Shown here one piece after another: positions 1-9,192 of a stretch of DNA of 64,000 nucleotides. The stretch is from the NCBI GenBank assembly GCA_020633555.1, contig JACKDL010000005.1, forward strand, positions 186,001-250,000, written 5' to 3'. Under the pieces are notes generated by a model that worked only from the letters and a program-made list of their open reading frames with translations, made no database searches and was not told where the DNA came from. The stretch comes from Myxococcales bacterium (GTDB taxonomy: Bacteria; Myxococcota_A; Bradymonadia; UBA7976; UBA1532). The translations under genes were made by a program, and so were the position numbers. Position 1 is the stretch's first letter, and each line of letters opens with the position of its first letter.

Positions 1-1025
1 AGGGCAAGCAGGGGCTGCGCACGGCGCGGCGGGCGCTGGTCCTCGGCCTGCTGCTGGGGGCCATCGTGGGTGGCGCCGCGCTCATCCCCGTGCCCCGCCA
101 GATCACCCTGAAGGGGCGCCTCACCGCCCCCAACACCCAGGACGTGCGGGCCACGGTCCGCGGGCGGGTGGATCACCTGGCGAAGCAGGCGGGCGAGTTG
201 GTGGCCGCGGGCGAGGTGGTGGTGCGCCTGGTGGATCTGGACGCGAAGGCCGACGTGGAGCAGCTCACGGCCGCCATCGCGGCCCTGGAGGCCGAGGCGA
301 AGGACCCCAAGGCCATCGTGCGCCCGGGCGTGGCCTCGCCGGCGCTGCTGCAGCGCCTGAGCGCCGCGGAGCGGGCCCTGGACCAGGCCCGCCAGCACCG
401 CAAGGCCGTGCTCAGCGCCTTCAACCGCAGGGAGCTGGGCCTGGCCGCCCTGGAGGCCGCGCGGGCGCAGGAGGCGACGGCCGATCGCACGGTGCAGCAG
501 CTCCGCCAGCAGATCCGCACCGAGCAGGCCCGCCAGGAGGTGGTGACCCAGCCCCCGGACGCGGCGCTCCTGCAGCGCATCGGGGAGCTGGTGGCGCGCA
601 AGGAGAAGCTGGCGGCCGAGCTGCGGGTGACGGTGACGGCCCCCCGGGGCGGGCTGCTGGGCCCCGTGGGCGGCCAGCCCGACCTGCAGACCGGGGGCGA
701 GGTGGCAGCGGGGGACCCGCTGTTCGTCATCATCGACGTGGACACGTTGGCGGTGGCCCTGGAGCTCGACGGAGCCCAGCTCGACGCCCTGGGCGACGAG
801 CGCATGGTCACGGTGGTGCCCCGCGGGCTGCCGGAGCCCCGCGCCTACGAGGCCCGTCTGGACGCGCCCGTGCCCACGGGGGAGGGGACCTGGCGGGTGC
901 GCGGGCACATCGCCAACCCCGGGCACGTCCTGCGCCCCGGCCAGGGGGTGCACGTGGAGCTCGACCTGCCGGCCGGCAACATGCTGGGCCGGGCCCGCGA
1001 CTGGATCCTGGGCCGGGGCGAGTGA
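1..1025 (+). CDS. HlyD-type membrane-fusion/adaptor protein, 5' end outside window
   Basis: The reading frame is open to the left edge of the window (frame of position 3), so only the C-terminal part is seen. It begins with a short basic stretch and one hydrophobic helix (about bases 36-100, LVLGLLLGAIVGGAAL), then a biotinyl/lipoyl-like beta segment (GRVDHLAKQAGELVAAGEVV), a long Ala/Glu/Gln/Arg-rich coiled coil (about 300-620), and a second lipoyl half followed by a beta-barrel-like region. This order is that of HlyD/EmrA adaptors, which link an inner-membrane exporter to the outer membrane. The stop codon overlaps the start of the next gene (GTGA), so the two are probably co-translated. 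The first domain and partner exporter lie outside the window, so the substrate cannot be told. A fusion of the adaptor to another N-terminal domain is possible. Confidence 0.75.
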   Translation, partial: GKQGLRTARRALVLGLLLGAIVGGAALIPVPRQITLKGRLTAPNTQDVRATVRGRVDHLAKQAGELVAAGEVVVRLVDLDAKADVEQLTAAIAALEAEAKDPKAIVRPGVASPALLQRLSAAERALDQARQHRKAVLSAFNRRELGLAALEAARAQEATADRTVQQLRQQIRTEQARQEVVTQPPDAALLQRIGELVARKEKLAAELRVTVTAPRGGLLGPVGGQPDLQTGGEVAAGDPLFVIIDVDTLAVALELDGAQLDALGDERMVTVVPRGLPEPRAYEARLDAPVPTGEGTWRVRGHIANPGHVLRPGQGVHVELDLPAGNMLGRARDWILGRGE

Positions 1026-2302
1026 CCGCGGCCGCCCCCCTCTCGCCCGAGCAGCGGCTGTGGCGGGTGCGGATCCTCACGGCCACCTGGCTGAGTTACG
1101 CCGGCTACTACTTCTGCCGGAAGGCCTTCGGCATCGTGAAGGCGCCCATCAAGGCGGCGCTGGCCGTGGACGACTACCAGCTCGCCCACCTGTTCACGGC
1201 CTACCTGGTGGCCTACATGCTGGGGCAGTTCCTGGCGGGCTGGTGGGGCACCAAGGTGGCCACCCGGCGGCTGCTGCTGACGGGCATGGCCCTGACCGCC
1301 GCCTGCAACGTGGCCTTCGGGCTGGCCCACGGCCTGGGCCCCGCCGGCTACTGGGCCTTCTTCGGCTTCATGATCGCCAACGGCTTCGCCCAGGCCACCG
1401 GCTGGCCGGGCAACATCGGCACCCTGGCCCAGTGGTTCCGCCGCGAGGAGCGGGGCACGGTCATGGGCTTCTGGGCCACCTGCTACCAGCTCGGCAGCAT
1501 CGCCGCGAAGGCCTTCGCCGCCTTCATGGTGGGCTGCCTGGGTGTGGCCTGGAGCTTCTGGGGCGCCTCGCTGGTGATGGTGGGGGTGTGGATCACCTTC
1601 TTCCTGCTCCAGCGCGACCAGCCCGAGGACGTAGGGCTGCCCGCCATCATCGAGCCCGCGCCGGCCCCTGCCGGGGGCGCGCCCGCGGCGGCGCCCGACG
1701 GCTGGGCCCCCGGCGCCCTGCGCACGGTGGTGGTCATGGGGCTCGCCTACTTCAGCTTCAAGTTCCTGCGCTACGGCCTGGACTCCTGGGCGCCCATGGT
1801 CATCGAGGAGCGCTTCGCCACCGACACGAGCACGGCGGGCTACGTGAGCACCGTGTTCGACTGGGTGGGCTTCACAGGCGTCATCGCCGCGGGCTGGGCA
1901 AGCGACCGCTTCTTCGGGGGCCGCCGCTCGCCCGTGGCCTTCGCCATGGCCCTGGCCATGGTGGGCAGCGCGGCGTGGCTGTGGGTCGCGGGGCTCGACA
2001 GCCTGCCCGCCTTCGCCGTCGGCATCGGCCTGGTGGGCTTCACGCTGTTCGGCCCCGACAGTCTGCTGGTGGGGGTGGGGGCCATCGACGTGGGCGACCG
2101 GCGCCGGGCGGTGCTGGCGGCCGGCATCGTCAACGGCGTGGGCTCCGCGGGGCCCGCCCTGCAGGAGGAGATCATCGGCTACCTGAAGGCCTACCACGGG
2201 CTCGAGGCGGTCTTCGGGCTGCTCGTGGCCGTGGCGGCGCTGGGGGCCGCGGTCACCGGCCTTTTGTGGGCTTGGGGACGCGCGGGCCGCAGCGCCTTCT
2301 GA
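1022..2302 (+). CDS. MFS transporter, organophosphate:phosphate antiporter (GlpT/UhpC-like) family
   Basis: The 426-aa product has about 12 hydrophobic helices in two bundles of six, separated by a Pro/Ala-rich loop near residues 205-230. The N-terminus WLSYAGYYFCRKAFGIVKAPI closely resembles the first helix of GlpT, UhpT, UhpC and PgtP, the OPA family that exchanges phosphorylated metabolites for phosphate. It acts in the inner membrane. The start is GTG at 1022, inside the stop of the upstream adaptor gene, which indicates translational coupling. UhpC-like members can act as sensors rather than transporters; no histidine kinase lies nearby, so a transporter is the simpler reading. The substrate is unknown. 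Confidence 0.8.
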   Translation: MTAAAPLSPEQRLWRVRILTATWLSYAGYYFCRKAFGIVKAPIKAALAVDDYQLAHLFTAYLVAYMLGQFLAGWWGTKVATRRLLLTGMALTAACNVAFGLAHGLGPAGYWAFFGFMIANGFAQATGWPGNIGTLAQWFRREERGTVMGFWATCYQLGSIAAKAFAAFMVGCLGVAWSFWGASLVMVGVWITFFLLQRDQPEDVGLPAIIEPAPAPAGGAPAAAPDGWAPGALRTVVVMGLAYFSFKFLRYGLDSWAPMVIEERFATDTSTAGYVSTVFDWVGFTGVIAAGWASDRFFGGRRSPVAFAMALAMVGSAAWLWVAGLDSLPAFAVGIGLVGFTLFGPDSLLVGVGAIDVGDRRRAVLAAGIVNGVGSAGPALQEEIIGYLKAYHGLEAVFGLLVAVAALGAAVTGLLWAWGRAGRSAF

Positions 2303-2327
2303 CGGGGCTGGCCCCGCGGCCGCCCGC

Positions 2328-3068
2328 TCAGAGCGAGAAGAGGAAGTTGTTGCCGGTGTCGATCTCGTACTTGATGAAGCCCGAGATCACCGTGAAGAAC
2401 AGCACGTTCGGGTCATCGGGGTGCATCACCACGGCGCCCCAGGCGTTCACCGCGCCGTTCTCCAGCGCGCCCCGCGACCCCTGGGTCTGCGGGTAGAGGC
2501 CGGGCAACAGCGGCTGAGCCTGGCCCACCTGGAACAGCCCCTGGGCCGGCACCCCGTCCTGCAAGTGGTGCACGCTGCACTTCCGCGGCGCCTCGCCGCC
2601 GCAGGCGACGAGCACGTTGCGGGCCTCGTCCACGATGAAGTTGGCCTCGCCCACCCCGCCGATGCCGTCGCCCGAGCCCCACACCGTGCGGTCGCCGGTC
2701 TGATCGTCGATGACCAGCAGCACGTCGTGGGTCTGCGCGATGACCCGCCCGCGGTGGTGCAGCAGCCCGGTGATGGTGCCGTACTGGGGGGTGAAGCCGC
2801 CGATGTCGGGCAGGGGCTCGGCCAGGTTCCGCGACGCCCAGCGCGACAGGATCTCGCAGGTCTGCCCGTCGGCGCTGATCTTCATCACGCCCGTCCCGTC
2901 GTTGTTGAACCCCACGAAGAGGCCCCCGTCGGCCGCCAGCCCGAAGGCGTGGCGCGCGGGCTGCACCGGGTCGAAGCCCCATACACGGTCGCCGACCTCG
3001 TTCTTTCCGCAGGACGGCGTCGCCGCCCGCCGCGGGGCCGCCGACCGGTTGCGCAACTTGAAGTTCAC
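2328..3068 (-). CDS. Hypothetical beta-propeller-like protein, possibly 5'-truncated or frameshifted
   Basis: This frame gives 246 aa from a GTG at 3068. From about residue 24 onward (GDRVWGFDP, then GLAADGGLFVGFNNDGTG) it reads like the blades of a beta-propeller: repeated short beta strands with Asp, Gly and Asn turns, ending in a hydrophobic-aromatic C-terminus. The first 23 residues are Arg/Ala-rich and look like noise. There is no signal peptide and no clear ribosome-binding site. An alternative start (two ATGs at 3079-3081) lies in another frame, so a frameshift near 3000-3060 is possible. The gene faces the RND operon and is convergent with the MFS gene. I do not recognise the family. 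It may be a remnant of a longer exported protein. Confidence 0.5.
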   Translation of the reverse strand: MNFKLRNRSAAPRRAATPSCGKNEVGDRVWGFDPVQPARHAFGLAADGGLFVGFNNDGTGVMKISADGQTCEILSRWASRNLAEPLPDIGGFTPQYGTITGLLHHRGRVIAQTHDVLLVIDDQTGDRTVWGSGDGIGGVGEANFIVDEARNVLVACGGEAPRKCSVHHLQDGVPAQGLFQVGQAQPLLPGLYPQTQGSRGALENGAVNAWGAVVMHPDDPNVLFFTVISGFIKYEIDTGNNFLFSL

Positions 3069-3218
3069 TGTTCTTCATCATGCGTCGAATTGGCCGAAAC
3101 CGCGGGCCCGTAGGGTCATCCTGTGGACGGACCGTCGCCGCCGCCCGTCGCGACCGTGGCGCCCGCCCCGCATCGGTGGCACAACGCCCCCGCCGCTGGC
3201 CCCTGGGAGCTTCCGACC

Positions 3219-4661
3219 GTGCTGAACCCCCGCCCCCTCCTGTGGTGCGCCGCCGCCTTCGCGCTGGGGTGCAACCCGCACACCCTGCGCAAGAAGGACG
3301 ACGTGCCGGTGCCCGCCCCGCAGGCCTTCACGGCCGGCACGGGGGGCGAGGCCGCCGCGCCCACCCGGTGGTGGACCGCCCTGGGCGATCCCCAGCTCGA
3401 CGCCATGGTGGATCGCCTGCTGGCCCGCAACCTCGACCTGGAGCAGGCGGTGGCCGTGGTGGATCAGGCCAAGGCGGGCCTGGCGGCGGTGGAGGGGGGC
3501 TGGTGGCCGCGGGTGAGCGCGGGGGGCAACGCCTCGCGGTCCAAGCGGCTGCTGAACCTGGGCGCCAACGCCCCCGGCGGCGGCGGCCCGCTGGAGATCA
3601 CCAACGACACCTTCACCGCCAGCCTGGACGTGAGCTACGAGCTCGACCTGTGGGGCAAGGTGAAGCACGGCGCGGCGGCGGCGGCGGCGGATCTGCGCGG
3701 GGCGCAGCTCCAGGTGCAGACGCTGGCGATGACCCTCACCGCCACCTTGGCCGATCTGTGGTTCACCCTCATCGAGCAGCGCACCCTGGCGGCGCTCATC
3801 GAGGCCCAGCTCGACACGAACCGGGCCGTGCTCGAGCTGATGCACGTGAAGCTGGAGAACGGCTTCGGCAGCTCGGTGGACGTGCTGCAGCAGGAGAGCC
3901 AGGTGGCCCAGGGCGAGGCCCAGCTCCCCCTGGTGAAGGCCCGCATCCGCCTGCTGGAGCACCAGCTCGCCGTGCTGGTGCGCGACGTGCCCGGGGTGGA
4001 CGTGGCCACGGCCGCGGCGCTGCCCGAGCCGCCGCCGCTGCCCACCGTACCGGTGCCCGGCAAGGTGCTCGCGCAGCGCCCCGACGTGGCCGCCGCCCAG
4101 GCCCGGCTCGAGGCCGCCGACCACCGCATCGCCGTGGCCATCGCCAACCGGCTGCCCAGCCTGTCGCTCAGCGGCAGCCTGGGCCTGCAGGCCTTCGACG
4201 ATCTGAGCACCTTCTTCGACGGCTACATCTGGTCCATCGCCGGCAACCTGGCGGGCGTCGTCTTCGACGGCGGCCGCCTGAGCGCCGAGATCGATCGCAG
4301 CAAGGCCGCCCTGCGCGAGCGGGTGGCCGCCCTGGCCAGCGTCAGCCTCACCGCCCTGAGGGAGGTGGAGGACGCGCTGGTGCAGGAGGCCCGCCGGCGC
4401 GAGCACCTGGCCCGGCTGGAGGCCCAGCTCGCCCTCGCCCAACGCCTGCACGAAGACAGCCAGGCCCGCTACCTGGAGGGCGTCACCGACTACCTGCCGG
4501 TGTTCACCGCCCTGCGCACGGTGCAGGGCCTGGAGCAGGGCCTGCTGGCGGCCCGCCGCCAGCTCATCAGCGACCGCATCCAACTGTATCGCGCCCTCGG
4601 CGGCGACTGGCGGGACGTGCTCTCGAAGATCGAGCGCGAGCCCGTCGCCCACGCCGACTGA
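3219..4661 (+). CDS. RND efflux outer-membrane factor, NodT/OprM-type lipoprotein
   Basis: The 480-aa product starts with a lipoprotein signal (LLWCAAAFALGC, lipobox Cys about residue 16). It is followed by the TolC-family alpha-helical repeats: RWWTALGDPQLDAMVDRLL near the N-terminus, YELDLWGKVKHG around residues 140-150, and the second repeat with RPDVAAAQARLEAAD. This is the NodT architecture: a trimeric outer-membrane channel that works with an RND pump. GTG at 3219 was chosen because it places the signal peptide at the N-terminus and has GGGAG about 10 bases upstream. The frame is open further upstream, but that part has no signal-peptide character. The adaptor gene follows after 17 bases, so the three genes form one operon. 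Confidence 0.88.
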   Translation: MLNPRPLLWCAAAFALGCNPHTLRKKDDVPVPAPQAFTAGTGGEAAAPTRWWTALGDPQLDAMVDRLLARNLDLEQAVAVVDQAKAGLAAVEGGWWPRVSAGGNASRSKRLLNLGANAPGGGGPLEITNDTFTASLDVSYELDLWGKVKHGAAAAAADLRGAQLQVQTLAMTLTATLADLWFTLIEQRTLAALIEAQLDTNRAVLELMHVKLENGFGSSVDVLQQESQVAQGEAQLPLVKARIRLLEHQLAVLVRDVPGVDVATAAALPEPPPLPTVPVPGKVLAQRPDVAAAQARLEAADHRIAVAIANRLPSLSLSGSLGLQAFDDLSTFFDGYIWSIAGNLAGVVFDGGRLSAEIDRSKAALRERVAALASVSLTALREVEDALVQEARRREHLARLEAQLALAQRLHEDSQARYLEGVTDYLPVFTALRTVQGLEQGLLAARRQLISDRIQLYRALGGDWRDVLSKIEREPVAHAD

Positions 4662-4678
4662 GACCCCGGAGGCAACGA

Positions 4679-5968
4679 GTGGACAAGCTCCGCATCGCGC
4701 TGCGCATCATCCTGCCCATCCTCGTCATCGCCATCGGCGTCGGCGTGGCCCGCAAGCTGGTGTCCATGCGCCCCAAGCCGGGCAAGAAGCCCCACGTCGA
4801 GCAGGGCGCGCTGGTGGAGACGGCGCCGGTGACCACCACGTCGCGGGCCCTGACCCTGCGCGCCCAGGGCGAGGTGGTGGCGGCCCAGCAGGTCACCCTG
4901 CAACCCCAGATCACCGGCAAGGTGCTCGAGGTGCACCCCGATCTGGTGGCGGGCGGCAAGATCAGCGCCGACGACACGCTGCTGCGCATCGAGGACGTCG
5001 ACTACCGCCTGGCGGTGGCTCAGGCGCGCACCCAGCTCGAGCAAGCGAAGCAGGCCCTGGCGCTCGAGAAGGGCCGGCAGGTCATCGCCCGCCGCGAGTG
5101 GCAGCTCCTGGGCGAGGCCCGCCGCGACAAGGCGGACGCCGAGGCCCGCGCCCGCGCCTTGCGCGAGCCCCAGCTCGCCCAGGCCCAGGCCCAGGTCGAC
5201 GCCGCCCAGGCCGCCCTGCGCCAGGCCCAGGTGGGCGTGAGCCGGGCCAAGATCACCGCGCCCTTCAACGCCATCGTGCTGCAGGAGAGCGTCGATCTGG
5301 GCCAGGTGGTGGCCCCCGGCGCGCAGCTCGCGCGGCTGGTGGGCACCGACGCCTTCTGGGTGCAGGTGAGCATCCCGCTGGCGGATCTGAAGTGGCTGAG
5401 CCTGCCCCAGGGCCCCGAGGGCCGCGGCTCGCCGGCCACGGTCACGCTGGACACCGGCGACGGCCTGGTGGTCCGTGAGGGCCACCTGGTGCGGCTGCTG
5501 GGCGATCTGGATCCCGTGGGCCGCCTGGCCCGGGTGGTGGTGCAGATCGACGACCCCCTGGCGCTGAAGGGGGGCGGCGCGCCGCTGCTGCTGGGGGCCT
5601 TCGTCGAGGTCAGCTTCCAGGGCAAGGCGCTGGACGACGTGGTGGAGGTGCCCCGCCTGGCCCTGCACGAGGGCGATCAGGTGTGGCTCTTCCAGGACGG
5701 CAGGCTGGTGACCCGGCAGGTCGAGGTCAGCCGCCGCCTGCGGGACTCGGTGCTGGTGCGCAAGGGCCTGAGCGCCGGCGACCAGCTCATCGTCAGCCGC
5801 CTGGCCAGCCCCATCCCCGGCATGCCGCTGCGGCTCAAGGGCGCGGCCCCCGCCGGTGAGGCCCCGCCCACCAGCGCGGCCCCAGGGAGGGGCGGCAAGG
5901 GCGGCCCCGCCAAGGGCGCCGCGGCCCCGGCCAGCCAGCCCGCCAGCCGCGCCGAGGTGGCCCGATGA
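4679..5968 (+). CDS. RND efflux periplasmic adaptor subunit
   Basis: The 429-aa product has one N-terminal membrane anchor (IILPILVIAIGVGVA), a lipoyl half (LRAQGEVVAAQQVTLQPQI), an alpha-hairpin rich in Gln, Ala and Arg (about residues 120-185), a second lipoyl half (ITAPFNAIVLQESVDLGQVV) and a beta-barrel/membrane-proximal domain. This is the AcrA/MexA arrangement. The C-terminal tail is Pro/Ala/Gly/Lys-rich and probably disordered. The start is GTG at 4679, preceded by GGAGG at 4668-4672. The stop overlaps the permease start by ATGA, so adaptor and permease are translationally coupled. It bridges the permease and the NodT-type channel across the periplasm. Confidence 0.9.
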   Translation: MDKLRIALRIILPILVIAIGVGVARKLVSMRPKPGKKPHVEQGALVETAPVTTTSRALTLRAQGEVVAAQQVTLQPQITGKVLEVHPDLVAGGKISADDTLLRIEDVDYRLAVAQARTQLEQAKQALALEKGRQVIARREWQLLGEARRDKADAEARARALREPQLAQAQAQVDAAQAALRQAQVGVSRAKITAPFNAIVLQESVDLGQVVAPGAQLARLVGTDAFWVQVSIPLADLKWLSLPQGPEGRGSPATVTLDTGDGLVVREGHLVRLLGDLDPVGRLARVVVQIDDPLALKGGGAPLLLGAFVEVSFQGKALDDVVEVPRLALHEGDQVWLFQDGRLVTRQVEVSRRLRDSVLVRKGLSAGDQLIVSRLASPIPGMPLRLKGAAPAGEAPPTSAAPGRGGKGGPAKGAAAPASQPASRAEVAR

Positions 5969-8900
5969 ACCCCGCCCGGGCGCGCAAGCTCCAGCGGCGG
6001 GGCCCCATCGCCTGGATGGCGAAGAACTCGGTGGCGGCCAACCTGATGATGGGGGTGCTGCTGCTGGGCGGCTTCTTCATGGTCGGGCAGGTCAAGCAGG
6101 AGGTCTTCCCCGAGTTCACCCTGGATCTGGTGAACGTCAGCGTGCCCTACCCCGGCGCCTCGCCCGAGGAGGTGGAGCAGGGCATCGTGACCGTCATCGA
6201 GGAGGCCGTGCGCGGCCTGGACGGGGTGGACAAGGTCACCAGCCGGGCCCTGGAGAGCGTCGCGAGCATCAACATCGAGCTCATCGACGGCACCGACGGC
6301 AACAAGGCGCTCAGCGACATCAAGGCGGCGGTGGACCGCATCGTCAGCTTCCCCGAGGACGCCGAGGAGCCCGTCACCAGCCTGTTCCTGGCCCGCAACA
6401 AGGTCATCAGCCTGGTGGTCTACGGCGACCAGGACGAGGAGAGCCTGCGGCAGCTCATCGAGAAGGCCCGCGACGAGGTGCTGCAGAGCGAGGCCGTCAC
6501 CCAGGTGGAGCTGGTGGGCGTGCGCAGCCGCGAGATCGCGGTCGAGATCGCGCAGGCGGATCTGCGGGCCCACGGGCTGACTTTGAGCGCGGTGGCCGAG
6601 GCCATGCGGCGGGCCTCCATCGACCTGCCGGCCGGCAGCGTGAAGAGCGACGCCGGCGAGACCTTGCTGCGCACCCGCGAGCGCCGGGACTACGGCAGCG
6701 AGTTCGCCGACGTGGCCATCAAGAGCGCCCGGGGCGGGGCCGTGCTGCGGGTGCGCGACCTGGCCAAGGTGCGCGACGCCTTCGCGGACGAGGATCTGAA
6801 GGCCACCTACAACGGCAAGACCGCCGTGCAGGTGGACGTGTACCGGGTGGGGGCCCAGACCCCCATCGCGGTGGCGGCGGCGGTCAACGAGTACGCCAAG
6901 GCCTTCGCGGCGACCCTGCCGCCGGGCGTGCAGGTGGACACCTGGAACGACAGCTCCGAGATCCTGGCCGACCGCATCGACCTGCTCATGCGCAACGCCA
7001 AGATGGGCCTGGTGCTGGTGTTCCTGGCCCTGGCCCTGTTCCTCGAGTTCAAGCTGGCCTTCTGGGTCATGCTCGGCATCCCCATCTCGTTCATGGGGGC
7101 GTTCCTGCTGATGCCGGTCATGGACGTGTCGGTCAACATGATCAGCCTGTTCGCGTTCATCGTGACCCTGGGCATCGTGGTGGATGACGCCATCGTCGTC
7201 GGCGAGAACGTCTACGAGCTGCGCGAGAAGGGGATCCCCCCGCTCGAGGCGGCCATCGCGGGGTCCAAACAGGTGGCGGTGCCGGTGGTGTTCGCCGTGC
7301 TCACGACGGTGGCGGCCTTCAGCCCGCTGTTCTTCGTGCCCGGCGTCAGCGGCAAGTTCATGCGCAACATCCCGGCCATCGTGGTCTCGGTGATCCTGTT
7401 CTCGCTGGTGGAGTCGCTGTTCATCCTGCCGGCCCACCTGGCCCACTCGAAGAAGAGCGAGAACCCCTGGATCCGCCGGCTCATGGCCGGGCCCGAGTTC
7501 TTCCGCCGGCTGTTCAGCGGCGGGCTGCAGCGCTTCATCTACGAGATCTACCAGCCGCTGCTGCGTTTCATGGCGCGCAACCGCTACCTGGCCCTGTCGG
7601 GGGCCATGGCGCTGCTCATCGCCACCGTGGGCACCGTGGCCGGCGGCCACGTGGAGTTCACCTTCATGCCCAAGGTGGAGGGCGATCTGGTCACCGCCAG
7701 CGCCCGGCTGCCCGAGGGGGTGCCCATCGAGGAGACGGTGAAGGTGCGCGACCGGCTCATCGCGTCGGTGCGCACCATCCTCGAGGAGGCCGGCGGCGAG
7801 GCGAAGCTCAGCCGGGGCATCTACGCCTCCGTGGGGCAGGCCATCGCCCAGGGCAACCGGCCCTCGGCGGGGGCCATCGGCGGCGGCAGCCACATCGTCG
7901 ACGTGGCGGTGCGGCTGGTGCCCGCCGGCGATCGCGACATCCGCAGCACCGAGGTGGCCAACCGCTGGCGGGCGGCCAACACCGATCTGCTGGGTCTGAA
8001 GTCGCTGACGTTCTCGGGGGCCCTGCGCACGGGCGGCGGCAGCCCCATCGACGTGGTGCTCAGCCACCGCGACACCGAGACGCTGGAGCACGCCGCGCGG
8101 CAGCTTGCCGAGGCGCTGCGGGCCTTCGACGGGGCCGCCGACATCGACGACGGCGTGGCGGGCGGCAAGCCCCAGCTCGACATCAAGCTCAAGCCGGGCG
8201 CGCTGGCGGTGGGCCTCACCGAGAACATGGTGGCCCGCCAGCTCCGCGACGCCTTCTTCGGCGCCGAGGCCCTGCGGCAGCAGCGGGGCCGCGACGAGGT
8301 GAAGGTCATGGTGCGGCTGCCCGAGGCGGACCGCGAGAGCCTGGCCAGCTTCGAGAACCTGATGCTGCGGGCCCCCAACGGCGCCGAGCTGCCGCTGGCC
8401 CAGGCGGCCACGGTGGTGCCGGGCAAGGCCTACACCAGCATCCAGCGCGAGGGCGGGCGGCGGGTGATCCACGTCACCGGCGACGTGAACGCCAGCGGCA
8501 ACGCCGAGAAGATCCTGGCGGACGTGGCCGAGACGGTCATGCCCAAGCTGACGCGGGACTACCCCGGGCTCACCTGGGGCTTCGAGGGCGCCAACAAGGA
8601 CCGCCGCGACAGCTTCAGCGCCCTGCGCATCGGCTTCTTGCTGGCGCTGTTCGCCATCTACGCCCTGCTCGCCATCCCCTTCGGCAGCTACCTGCAGCCG
8701 GGGATCATCATGTCGGCCATCCCCTTCGGCCTCATCGGCGCCATCCTGGGCCACATCGCCCTGGGCTTCGACCTGAGCTTCATCAGCATCATGGGCATCG
8801 TGGCCCTGTCGGGCATCGTGGTGAACGACAGCCTGATCATGGTGGTGGCCATCAACGAGCTGCGCGAGCAGGAGGGCATGGACACCTTCGAGGCGGTGAT

Positions 8901-9192
8901 CCGCGGCGCCATCCGCCGCTTCCGCCCCATCCTGCTCACCTCGCTGACCACCTTCTTCGGCCTCATGCCGATGATCTTCGAGACCTCGGTGCAGGCGCGG
9001 TTCCTCATCCCCATGGCCATCAGCCTGGGCTTCGGCGTGCTGGCCAGCACCTTCCTCATCCTGTTGGTGGTGCCGGCCATCTACCTGATCCTCGAGGACT
9101 TTCTGTGGATCGCCGGGAAGGCGGCGTTCCCCTACAGCGACAAGGCCCGCCAGCGCGGGCAGGTGCCCGCCGAGGATCCCGCCGCGGCCTGA
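5965..9192 (+). CDS. RND (HAE-type) efflux permease
   Basis: The 1075-aa product is full length for an AcrB-class proton-driven exporter. It has TM1 near residues 18-40 (NSVAANLMMGVLLLGGFFMV), a first large periplasmic loop beginning VSVPYPGASPEEVEQ, a TM2-6 block around residues 345-480 containing the TM4 element GIVVDDAIVVGENVY (paired Asp, proton relay), a second periplasmic loop and a matching C-terminal TM block with GIVVNDSLIMV. The second block has a single Asp, as is usual. The ATG overlaps the adaptor stop. The sequence looks closer to HAE-1 exporters of hydrophobic compounds than to the metal pumps, but the substrate cannot be read from sequence. Confidence 0.92.
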   Translation: MNPARARKLQRRGPIAWMAKNSVAANLMMGVLLLGGFFMVGQVKQEVFPEFTLDLVNVSVPYPGASPEEVEQGIVTVIEEAVRGLDGVDKVTSRALESVASINIELIDGTDGNKALSDIKAAVDRIVSFPEDAEEPVTSLFLARNKVISLVVYGDQDEESLRQLIEKARDEVLQSEAVTQVELVGVRSREIAVEIAQADLRAHGLTLSAVAEAMRRASIDLPAGSVKSDAGETLLRTRERRDYGSEFADVAIKSARGGAVLRVRDLAKVRDAFADEDLKATYNGKTAVQVDVYRVGAQTPIAVAAAVNEYAKAFAATLPPGVQVDTWNDSSEILADRIDLLMRNAKMGLVLVFLALALFLEFKLAFWVMLGIPISFMGAFLLMPVMDVSVNMISLFAFIVTLGIVVDDAIVVGENVYELREKGIPPLEAAIAGSKQVAVPVVFAVLTTVAAFSPLFFVPGVSGKFMRNIPAIVVSVILFSLVESLFILPAHLAHSKKSENPWIRRLMAGPEFFRRLFSGGLQRFIYEIYQPLLRFMARNRYLALSGAMALLIATVGTVAGGHVEFTFMPKVEGDLVTASARLPEGVPIEETVKVRDRLIASVRTILEEAGGEAKLSRGIYASVGQAIAQGNRPSAGAIGGGSHIVDVAVRLVPAGDRDIRSTEVANRWRAANTDLLGLKSLTFSGALRTGGGSPIDVVLSHRDTETLEHAARQLAEALRAFDGAADIDDGVAGGKPQLDIKLKPGALAVGLTENMVARQLRDAFFGAEALRQQRGRDEVKVMVRLPEADRESLASFENLMLRAPNGAELPLAQAATVVPGKAYTSIQREGGRRVIHVTGDVNASGNAEKILADVAETVMPKLTRDYPGLTWGFEGANKDRRDSFSALRIGFLLALFAIYALLAIPFGSYLQPGIIMSAIPFGLIGAILGHIALGFDLSFISIMGIVALSGIVVNDSLIMVVAINELREQEGMDTFEAVIRGAIRRFRPILLTSLTTFFGLMPMIFETSVQARFLIPMAISLGFGVLASTFLILLVVPAIYLILEDFLWIAGKAAFPYSDKARQRGQVPAEDPAAA

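Noticed and set aside
1060..2496. Plus-strand alternative frame of 478 codons across the OPA transporter
   Set aside because: Frameshifted reading of a well-conserved MFS gene; Arg/Gly/Pro-rich with no hydrophobic helices.
4490..5668. Minus-strand frame of 392 codons over the RND adaptor gene
   Set aside because: Antisense shadow with a Gln/His/Leu-rich composition and no start context.
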